Below, piece by piece: positions 21,756-30,607 of a stretch of 64,000 nucleotides of DNA. The DNA comes from Lunularia cruciata. Its lineage: Eukaryota; Streptophyta; Marchantiopsida; Lunulariales; Lunulariaceae. The DNA lies in contig OX419757.1 of the NCBI GenBank assembly GCA_948567375.1, forward strand, positions 49,349,665 through 49,413,664, in the 5' to 3' direction. The notes under the pieces are model-generated. The model saw only the letters and a list, made by a program, of their open reading frames with translations, did not search any database and had not been told where the DNA came from. Made by a program: the position numbers and the translations under genes. Each line of letters starts with the position of its first letter. The stretch's first letter is position 1.

Positions 21756-22786
21756 TGTGAGCCGGCCTGTCTCCTCACTCAGGATGAATCTCTGATGGCT
21801 ATTATGGTAGCGCACCATGGACTAAGAAGGCAAGGAACCCCAACTCCATCATACTCCTCCAAGGCTAACACTCCAAGACTCAAGACATTGCTCACTAGAA
21901 AACTCAATGAGAGAGAGATAGTTGCAAATGAAAGGATCATGAGTACCTCCTCACCCCTTGTTTATATACTTGTGAAATAGTTACGTACCAAAGTTACTAA
22001 TTACCGTAGTAACTCAAGTTACTAGACTAAAAGTCAAGTAAAGTCAAAAGTAGAAAGGAATATCCATTCACATGAGCATATTCCCCTAAGCATGTGGTCT
22101 TATCTTGACCCATCCACTAAGTCAAGGATTCCTTCACATGGGCTATCCTTGGACTAAAGAAGAATCCAAAACAAAAAGGCTTGCGGGCCCAAGAGTTCTC
22201 AACTCTTTCCTCAAAGCCAAACACCTAGGAATAATACCAAGTCAATACACTAAAATCCAAAATAGTGGTGCTTATCTTTTCTACTTCCTCTAAATTAAAG
22301 TCCCCTCTATCTTAGCTATGACTAACTTTAGCTAACCATGACTAATATAGAACCATCCTTTATCTCTATAAATAATATCTCTTAAGTACTTGTACTACCA
22401 AGCTAAATATCACAATACCACACACATGCAGAAATGGGTGTTAGAGACCCAACCACTAAGTCAAGGATTCCTTCACATGGGCTATCCTTGGACTAAAGAA
22501 GAATCCAAAACAAAAAGGCTTGCGGGCCCAGGAGTTTTCAACTTTTTCCTCAAAGCCAAACACCTAGGAATAATAACAAGTCAACACACTAAAATCCAAA
22601 ATAGTGGTGCTCATCTTTTCTACTTCCTCTAAAGTAAGGTCCCCTCTATCTTAGCTATGACTAACTTTAGCTAACCATGACTAATATAGAACCATCCTTT
22701 ATTTCTATATAAATAATATCTCTTAAGTACTTGTAATACCAAGCTAAATATCACAATACCACACACATGCACAAATAGGTGTTACA
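21756..22786 (-). repeat. Chimeric C-family LTR with internal 339-bp duplication
   Basis: Edges TGTGAGCCGG and GTGTTACA match the LTRs of elements C and E, but the copy is 1,031 bp against 679 bp. The difference is a direct duplication of the second half: 22,107-22,445 and 22,446-22,786. Flanks do not form a target duplication (left TGGTC, from the F LTR; right GGATG, from F integrase). The best reading is recombination between two C-family insertions in F, deleting the F sequence between them. It shares TAAGCATGTGGTC near 22,086 with E; the C element LTRs lack it. Confidence 0.85.
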
Positions 22787-23560
22787 GGATGGATCTTCAT
22801 CAAGCTAGAAGGTGTGAAGGGATGCTCACCATACATGAGGAAGAACGGAGTGACTTGGGTGGATGCATTCATTGAATTGTTGTAAGCAAATTCCACCAAC
22901 ATGAGTAGGGTGTCACACCTCTCTTGCTCTTCTAAGGTGAAGCTACGTAACATGTCTTCAATCGTGCAATTAGCCCACTCTGTTTGGCCATCTATTTATG
23001 GGTGGTAAGTTGTGGACATGGCCAACTTGGTTTTGAAGAAGGCAAAGAGTGTTTGCCAAAACAAATTGGTGAATTGAGTGCCTCTATCAATGATAAGTAC
23101 TCTAAGATAGATACTCCATGGTGAGAGAATACTACATCTAAGTATATTTGAGCTAGTTGTGGAGTGGTCACATCTTTGGTGGTAGGGAGTATATGAATCA
23201 TTTTGTTGAGCTAGTCCACAAAGACCACAATGAAGTCAAACCCTGAGGTGGTCTTGGGTAATTCACAGACGAGATCCATACTCACTTGTTCCCAACGTTG
23301 GGTAGGCGTGGGGAGAGGTTGAGGGAGCCCTACAGAAGCTTGATTACAAGCTTTGTTCTATTGACAAAGTAGGCAGTTGTGCACGTAGTCCATCACGTCG
23401 TTGCTCATCTTAGGCCAATAGTAATGGCATTGGATTGCATCCAAGGTCTTGTCCACTCCGACATGACTTGCAATGGCCAAATCATGAAATTCTGCTAGAA
23501 TGGTGGTGCATAATTCTGGGACATTTGGGATCCATAATCTGCCATCATGAAAGGTAAGTC
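22787..23560 (-). pseudogene. Integrase remnant of element F (truncated)
   Basis: Minus-strand reading shows the zinc-finger pair HNCLLCQ near 23,365, a VSMDLVCELPKTTSGFDFI core start with the first Asp near 23,280, MIHILPTTKDVTTPQLAQIY at about 23,200, and YNNSMNASTQVTPFFLMYG at about 22,860. The protein is then cut at MKIHP by the C-family LTR. Several stops and shifts occur. No C-terminal domain survives. Confidence 0.82.
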
Positions 23561-23610
23561 CTTTGGGGCTAGTGATGCCTTTGGATGATTGCGCTTCTAC
23601 AATCTATGGA

Positions 23611-25340
23611 TCAGTTTTTATGCTTCCAATGCTTGGTTGCCAGAACAATGGCAAACTCTTCTTGTTCTATGGTGTGGTAGTTGCGCTTTGCCGGTAACAA
23701 CTTTTGAGAGAAATATGCAATTGGATGCCATCCGTCATGCCACTCTTGTTGTAGGACTGCTCCTATTGCTACGCCTGATGCATCTATAGCCAACTTGATT
23801 GGACATTTTGGGTCATACCACTTCAAGATTGGTGCATGTAGCAAGGCGGCTTTCGATTCTTGAAAGGCCAACTCTTGTGTGGTTCTCCATGTCCACTTCT
23901 TCCCCTTGCCAACTAGTGCGGTTAAAGGCTATGCAACCTTGGAGAAGTCCTTGATAAATCTACAATAGAATCCCGTCAACCCCAAGAAGCTCTTGAGTTG
24001 AGTCTGATCTTCTGGAGCACTTCATTTTTGAATGACCTCTATTTTATCCGTCAATACTTGAATGCCCTCTACACTTACTCTATGCCCCAAGTAGTCTACT
24101 TCAGACTTGCCAAACTTGCACTTTGAGATTTTGGCATACAATCAATTTTGACTTGGAATCTGGAGGACCTCTTGTAGATGTTGTTTGTGTTCCGTCATTG
24201 TGCTACTATATACTAAGATATCATCCAAGAAGATGATAATAGACTTATCCAAGTATGGAAAAAATATGTCATTCATTAGACTCATGAAGTGGCAGGTGCA
24301 TTGGTGAGGCCAAAAGGCATCACAAGATACTTGAAGTGGCCATACTTGGTTTGAAAGGCAATTTTGTACACATTCTCCTCAGCAATTCGGATTTGATTGT
24401 AACCACTTTGCAAGTCCAATTTGGTGAAGTATCTCACTCCATGGAGTTGATCAAATAGGTCATCCATGCAAAGTAAGGGGTATTTTTTCTTCATTGTTTG
24501 TTGATTGAGACCTCAATAGTCAATGCACATGCACATTGTACCATCCTTCTTCACAAACAAGACAAGAGCTCCATATGGTGATATGCTAGGTTGGATGAAC
24601 CCCTTCTGCAGCATCTCCTCAATTTGAATCTTACACTCCTCCAACTCATGAGGTGATAGGCAATATGGGGCCTTACAAGGAGGTGTCTTCCCCGGGAGTG
24701 TCTCAATTTTATGATCTACTCTCCTTTTTGGTGGTAATCCTGAGGGTAGATCATCGAGAAAGACATCTTGAAATTCATCCACCACAACTTTCAATTTCTT
24801 GGGAATTTTTCCATTGAGTTGTGCACTCTGGACTTCTCTTATTAGACTCATGAAACATCTATCTGTCTTACAGACAATTGCCATCCCTATGATATATAGA
24901 GGCAGATCCTGCCTGGGTGATTTTTCTTTAATCCCAATGATTGACCATTGGTGGGTTCTCACTACTTTCTTCCTCCAATCTACCATAGGGTTGTAATGCT
25001 CCATCCATGGCATGCCTAAGATTGCATCATAACAAGCTAATTGTATCACTTGCCACTCAATTGCTTTCTAATATTCTCCTATAGAGAGTGTGACCCATCT
25101 AGGTAATGATTCAATCCTCTCTGTTTGCCCATTAGGCAACTCTACTTCTTCACTCCCATCTCTCTCTAGATCCATTCCCAATCTATTGCAACAAAGCGAG
25201 ATAAGAAATTTTTTGCTACTCCTAGATCAATTAATACTCTCACTTGATTGCCTTCTAGGACTCCATTCACGACAATCAATTGTGAGGTTGCCTTTTGGGA
25301 TCTTTGCACATTAGTCTTCTTCCTTCCCTTGCTTCTCTTC
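23611..25340 (-). pseudogene. Protease, RT and RNase H of element F, broken
   Basis: Protease pieces: RVLIDLGVAKNFLS near 25,240 (Asp-Leu-Gly where Asp-Ser/Thr-Gly is usual) and DAILGMPWMEHYNP at about 25,020. [53 protein letters not shown] and [11 protein letters not shown], then the intact FLDD box at 24,220-24,231. RNase H: LAIDASGVAIGAVL, YFSQKLLPAKRNYH and EEFAIVLATKHWKH at 23,871-23,611. Frames are split at 24,495-24,512 and through 23,900-24,280. Confidence 0.88.
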
Positions 25341-25344
25341 TTCC

Positions 25345-26295
25345 TTATTAAGCCAATATGAAGGCCGAGGGCCTCTAGGGAAATGAGTGCGATAGTTGGT
25401 AGATATATGCCTAATACGGCCACAATTGTAACAACGGCATTGTTCTCCTCGAGTTCCATCTTCTTGTGAGACTCCATTTCTTTGTTCTTCTACCCGTCCA
25501 TGCTCTCCTTGAAGCGGTCATGCTCCTCGATCTCAAAATCAAAGGTTGCCTAATTCCATCGGTACAAGTCCACCCATGTGTGGCATTTCTGCCTGATAAT
25601 GTTGAAGTGGAACTTCTCCTTCACCTCCACCCAATGCTCTTGCTATTCTTTGTGCACAAGCAATAGCTTCAAATACCATGCGAGGATTTTGCAACATGAC
25701 TTCTTGGCGAATCCACTCCTTTAACCCTTTTTTGAAATTGTCAAGAGCCTCTGCTAGACTCATGTTAATTATTGTGACTTGTAGATCCAAACATGCCTCC
25801 ACATACTCTTGTATGTTGTTCTTTTGTCTCAATTGCCCATAGTCGGGTTCGAGCCATCTGCACAAAATCCACCGATTGGAAATTCTTCAACAATCCTTCT
25901 TGCATTGATGTCCACGTGACCTCCCTTCTCTCTACCAACATGGATCATTCCCAAGCATCATACCAGGTGAAGGCTTTATTGGTCAAGTACCCACATGCAA
26001 ACACACCTGCAACATGCTCCGTGATCTTTGTTGAGAACAATCGGAAATATCGATTCATTCTTGAGATCCAATTTTCCACTACTCCTATCATACATTGCCC
26101 CTTGTAAGGCTCAATGTTGCAGGTCTTCTTCATCCGGAGCAGCAATGTGGCTTCATCGTTGATAGGGTTCGTAGGTATAGGTGCCTCTCCAAGTACTTGA
26201 GTCGTTGGTACTGGGTTTTGAGACGGCTCTTCTTCTTGCATTGCTTGATCGTTCCTGAGGATTTGCACTTGACTTTCTAATGTCTCCATGGTCAT
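25345..26295 (-). pseudogene. Gag of element F, broken
   Basis: The N-terminal piece at 26,295-25,945 has a short heptad-like region (METLESQVQILRND) and the capsid start NIEPYKGQCMIGVVENWISR. The next piece at 25,865-25,539 includes MSLAEALDNFKKGLKEWIRQ. A zinc knuckle near 25,405-25,445 reads CYNCGRIRHISTNY, its last Cys replaced. G at 61.6-62.1 kb has the homologous N-terminal half. Confidence 0.82.
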
Positions 26296-26509
26296 CTTAA
26301 TCTCTCAAAATTTATTCAACATCCCTTTCATTCCTTGCACCAGCTCTTGCAATTACGGATCCATGGTTCCTGCAACACTCAATTGCTATTGTCTACTTCA
26401 ATACAAAGTCAAAATGATCACTCTAGAAGGTGCACAAACTATCGGAACTACCATTGGGATTTGGACATTATCACTCATTGATAATACTCCTCGCCAAAAT
26501 TTCTTACCA

Positions 26510-26826
26510 CAAAATCTCTAAACATCACTTTTGGTCTCACTACATAATGGATTTCTACTTGAGTGTTGAAAGAGAGAGGATTTGGGACATTCACATCCAT
26601 ATCATCATAGTAGAATTTAGATTGTCAAATCCCACTCTCTGTCATATATCACCACAGGTAGAATCACCGGGTTTGGTGAGTTCATCACCCTATCCATGAT
26701 TTCTGTGCCAAAGTGATAAACTAGCAATACCCTCATTTGCTCATGCTGAATGTACATAACCTTGATGTGGAATGGATTCGGGAATGGAAAGCTAGGTGCG
26801 GGAAATTTTCCTCTTGGTGCATCCAT
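26510..26826 (-). pseudogene. Leader protein of element F (conserved frame between primer site and gag)
   Basis: A 69-codon frame starts at 26,826 (MDAPRGKFPAPSFPFPNPF) and contains YIQHEQMRVLLVYHFG, MNSPNPVILPVVIYDREWDL. After a frameshift, coding-like sequence continues to about 26,510 with NTQVEIHYVVRPKVMFRDFV. Both halves are conserved at protein level in element G (61,178-61,500). The P-V-x-P-V-V-x-Y-D core is shared with the leader frames of elements C and E. No family recognised. It is too short for gag, which starts separately downstream. Confidence 0.6.
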
Positions 26827-26953
26827 CCTGTCCGCTCTCTAAAGTCCTTCCTAAGTCTAGTAACTACTCTATGTTCTCCACCTCAAATTACTCAATTTCA
26901 GTAGTTTTTGCTCTTCCAATAGGAGTGATCCACTCTCTTGGACTAAAACACTT

Positions 26954-26965
26954 GCTTTGATCCCA
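26954..26965 (-). other. Primer binding site (tRNA-iMet-like), element F
   Basis: On the minus strand TGGGATCAAAGC follows the LTR end after one base. It matches 10 of 12 bases of the plant iMet site TGGTATCAGAGC. Confidence 0.75.
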
Positions 26966-26966
26966 T

Positions 26967-27838
26967 TGTAATACTCCAAGGACAAGAGAAGAGAGAGAAA
27001 CACAAATTACACACTAAACATTTGGTGCCCTAAAGGAGCACCTGCTCTTTATTATATAGACAAAGAGGATCTCCTCTAAGGAAGCTCCACCATAGGATTA
27101 GGTACACAGATAGGTGACCTGTCATCAAGCTCCACCCTTGGATTACTTACTTGGATGGGTGACATGTTGGTCTAGGTCCTATCTGGTTGGTCAAACAAGC
27201 TTTGACCGGAGGGGATCTTTTAGGGAATCTTCATGTAGGAGTCTCAAAATCGCATGAGTAAGGTACCATTGGAAAGCTCTCGACAAGACAAACCAGGGAG
27301 GAGGGAAGGCCAGCCTTTACTTCACTAGGGAGGGGGGGGGGGAATCTGCACATTTTTTAGGCCTAATTCATCCGTTTTGGCCTCCAAAATTGCCTTTAAA
27401 GATTTCAGGCATATTTTGGTTCCTACTCTATGAGTACAAGTCCCCTTTTGGTGATACCTCAATCTGATCTGTTAAGTCCATCATTTGTAACATCCTTCCA
27501 AATGTTACCAAACCAATTCTCACCTTTAAATCATATGTCTAGCTATTGGTGCTAAGGTTCTCAAGTCTATTTTGGTTTCTGCTTTATTAGTAGAAGTACT
27601 CTTTTGGTGATACTTCTATTTGATCTATTTTGACCATCATAAAATCATTCTAGATATTACCAAACCAAATTTCACATCTAGATCATATGGCTAGCTCTTG
27701 GTATTACATACTTGGAGAAATCATTCTATAAAATCATTCTATAAAATCATTCTAGATAAAATCATTCTATAAAATCATTCTAGATATTACCAAACCAAAT
27801 TTCACATCTAGATCATATGGCTAGCTCTTGGTATTACA
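26967..27838 (-). repeat. 5' LTR of element F
   Basis: Runs from TGTAATACTCC (26,967) to GGTATTACA (27,838), followed by target duplication TACTT. It contains the CTATATAATAAAG-type element near 27,047-27,059 (minus sense), an 11-base G run at 27,332-27,342, two diverged ~150-bp direct repeats at about 27,415-27,560 and 27,562-27,710, and a late 130-bp-period duplication at its outer edge. Without that last duplication it is about 742 bp. Confidence 0.88.
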
Positions 27839-27850
27839 TACTTGGAGAAA
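27641..27850. repeat. Duplication across the F LTR/flank junction, with 13-14-bp slippage repeats
   Basis: 27,641-27,730 and 27,771-27,850 are near-identical and both include the LTR end plus the bases TACTTGGAGAAA of host element H. Between them lie 4-5 copies of an AAAATCATTCTA-type unit (27,728-27,784). Because host bases are duplicated too, this happened after F inserted. The outer copy is taken as the true boundary because H continues from it. Confidence 0.85.
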
Positions 27851-28483
27851 ATCCTTGAACTCAATTGTCACTTTAGGTAGAGAACCACTCCTCAAGTAGT
27901 CTCGGTTCCACTCGTGGTTTGCAAGTACAGTGAAAAATTGCACCACTTTCTTGCCATCATGGCTCTTGATCCAAGCATAAGCAGAACCATCATCAAGGAC
28001 ATTGGTCTCCATCCTCACCATTGCAATGTACGGTTGTCCAAGGATTACCAAGTATGATGTAGCCTCTTGAACAAAGAAATTTTGTTCGGTAACTACATAC
28101 CCAACCTTCACCTTCACCTTCACATCTAGGCAGGCACCATAGAGTTCTCCCTTGGTGTCATTTGCTGCCCTGATCACCCAACCATCCTTTGGATCAATTG
28201 GCCATTTCCCACGCTTGTAGAGCTCCTTGGAAATAATGTTGATTTTTGACCCGTGATAAATAAGAGCAACCACGAGATTTGTTATGTTGCCAATCTTGAC
28301 CATGTTTTCAGTAGTAGCTCTAGCCCAATGCCCTCTAGTATAATGACTAGAGGCCCTACCATCATCATCCTCATCCTCTACAAATCTGACCTCACGGTTG
28401 TTGCAACATTGAGCTAGCTCTAACTCCTCTTCTTCTGTAACCGTAGTATCAAGAGCATTTGACAGAGCAACTTCTCGTGTCAA
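27839..28483 (-). pseudogene. Aspartic protease remnant of element H
   Basis: An open minus-strand frame of about 215 codons from 28,483 into the F boundary. The active-site region reads VVALIYHGSKINIIS, where related proteases have Asp-His/Ser-Gly; the catalytic Asp is Tyr (TAT). Later parts are GWVIRAANDTKGELYGACLD, YLVILGQPYIAMVRMET and KKVVQFFTVLANHEW, fitting the second half of a gag-asp-protease fold. It is cut by F at codon DFLQV. Confidence 0.72.
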
Positions 28484-29809
28484 TTACCGCTTGCACAATC
28501 ATGGAACTCTTTCTTGGCAATCCCAAGGATCTACCAAAGAGTAAACTCCACCTTAGCGTTGAGTACTCTCTCTTCTTGTACTCCTTTTAGATTAGTCGTC
28601 GCTTCAATATCATATTGAAGCTTATAAGTGGGTGGTTTACCTTCTCCTTCCCCTTTCTCTTCACTGATTTTTCAGAGTCAGAAGATAAATTATTTCCATG
28701 ACCTCCTCTTGTGAAGGTACCACTCCTTGCCATTGGGGAGCACCCTCTTGACAATGTCTATCACCCCTCAATTGTCATTTTTGAGTTGATCTCTCATCAC
28801 CAAGCTCTACGTATTCTTTCCTTCATTCTCTTCAATGAGAGCTTCATGTTGGTTTCTTGCCATGTAGGCATGAACTAACATGGCATCCACTAGATCAGCC
28901 CATTGAGTTGCATTTCTGATTTCTGTAGCAGCCCGCAATAGTTCTCTTCTTGCGGTTTTACCCTTCTCCATTGCATGTAGAGCATTGCTCCACATGCTTC
29001 TTGTATCTGCATGCATCAAAAAATTTTCCTCTCCAATTCCTACTACCTCTAATCCATAGGTACCAGCCTCAAATGATGTAGTAGCTTGTAGAGACAAGAA
29101 ATCATCCAATAACTTCCGCATTCCTCCCTTCCCAAAGTTGGTTTCTAGGATTTCTCCCATCTCTTTCAACTCAATCTTCTCATCTTTCCAAAAAGCTACT
29201 CCTTGTTGAATGGTATCAGCAAAGTCACCACACTCCTTCCTGGTGTGTTCAATTCCTCACTCCAAATGAATCTTTGTACATATCCTTGCTTTGTCACCAT
29301 TCTGGATTTAGAAACCGCTTCCTTTTTCCTCCAATCTTGCAAATTTTATTTGTAGATCCCTCATCCCTTTCACCAAATCATTGATGGTTGCCTTTTGCAA
29401 GGGAGTGGTGACAACTGGATTAGGGACAATTGGTGCTATGGCACTAGGTGTCACTGGTTGCCTTGGAGCTCTTGCAACCATTGGTGGTATTGCTTCCGAT
29501 CTTATGACCACCTTTCCCTTACGGTATTCTTGCTTGGCAAGAATACTCAAAGCTTTTGAGACCTTCTTCCAATCAGATGTCAATCCAATAACCTCAGACC
29601 CATCCTCCAGCAAGACCCCCAACTCCCTTTTTAGCTCATTGCTTGCTGATTGAAGGAACCAATCCACCTTGTCATTCTCAAACGTGAGCTTCTCCATTCA
29701 AGACAGTTATGAATATTGTCTCTCAAACTCCCAAAATAGTTATGTTGCACTCAACCCCTTGGCAGCCTTGTTCACCCACTCCATGAATGACTTATTGGTT
29801 ACCCTATCT
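28484..29809 (-). pseudogene. Gag C-terminal part of element H
   Basis: It resumes at the D insertion site with DADRVTNKSFMEWVNKAAK, then an open 129-codon piece at 29,697-29,308 (MEKLTFENDKVDWFLQSA, LTSDWKKVSKALSILAKQE) ending in a Pro/Val-rich linker. A 120-codon piece at 29,169-28,807 is charged (MKEMGEILETNFG, RRELLRAATEIRNATQWADL). 28,800-28,490 is too broken to read with confidence. No CCHC knuckle is seen. The assignment rests on continuity with 51,461-51,960 across D. Confidence 0.68.
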
Positions 29810-30607
29810 GCATCTGTGAAAACCCGGCAAATATCACTTTTGTGGTAATCGGGTAAGTAAAGTTTGTTCCCGCAGTGATACGAGTCAGAATTGGTCAAAT
29901 ACGAAGCAAAGTAACAATTTCAGTTCTTCTTGAGTTCTTCTTTAGTCTCTCAAGTAGAAACCACACCCAAAAGAGAGTAACAAGCACTGATTCGCAGTCT
30001 TGTCATGAATTCACACTCCTTAATCAAAAATCCTTCAATTCTTTCCAAACAATCTTGATTGTGATGATTCAGGCTCTCCCAAAAATGACACTTCACTGCA
30101 AAATGACTTTGCCTTAGAATTGTGTTCCACCCCTCCACTGAAGGCACAACTTCCTTGATCGAAATTGCTTCACATCAATCTCACACTACACTCACAAATG
30201 CAGAATACTACCAACACTACAATTCCTCTCAGATCTGTCAAGGCATTGCTTCGATTGCACTTCACTCAGGATCAAACACACAGACTGAAGATCAAGGCCG
30301 TGGAATCCAACATCCAACAAGCACTCTGACTTTCACTTCAAATTTCTCCAAACACTCACAAACTCAATCACAAAGTTGATACTCGGAATCAAGCTCAAGC
30401 GACGAGCACTGCTTCACAGCACTTTGCTTTATCTATTCTCAGAAATTATGAGCACTGAACAACATTTCTCTACGAATGCCACTCTTAAGTAGTGAAGCAA
30501 TCAACAATTCTAACAACTATACCGTTCTACAACAACTGTTCTAACTTGCAGATCCAAAATGACAATGCACCTCTTCATATCGGCCTCTTCAAATCTCAAA
30601 TCTGTTA

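Larger units (their letters stand above)
17758..27838 (-). mobile_element. Element F: chromovirus-like Ty3/gypsy element with nested insertions
   Basis: Flanked by the 5-bp duplication TACTT (17,753-17,757 and 27,839-27,843). LTR termini are the inverted TGTAATAC...GTATTACA. The primer site fits tRNA-iMet. Gag, a degenerate CCHC knuckle, protease, RT with FLDD, RNase H and part of integrase follow on the minus strand. The integrase 3' part and the inner part of the 3' LTR are missing and replaced by a chimeric C-family LTR (21,756-22,786). Solo LTR B (17,893-21,659) sits in the 3' LTR. iMet priming and RT/protease style suggest a chromovirus, but a chromodomain cannot be checked because that end is deleted. 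Confidence 0.88.

Noticed and set aside
21750..22632. Frames of 60-80 codons in the C-family LTRs (also at 36,246, 36,544, 43,369, 43,667 and 62,320)
   Set aside because: Fixed shadows of a conserved LTR, not positioned after a plausible promoter and not supported by protein-level conservation.
27321..27345. 11-base G run in the F LTR as a possible G-quadruplex or polypurine tract
   Set aside because: Inside the LTR rather than next to its edge, one run only, and possibly a sequencing-prone homopolymer.
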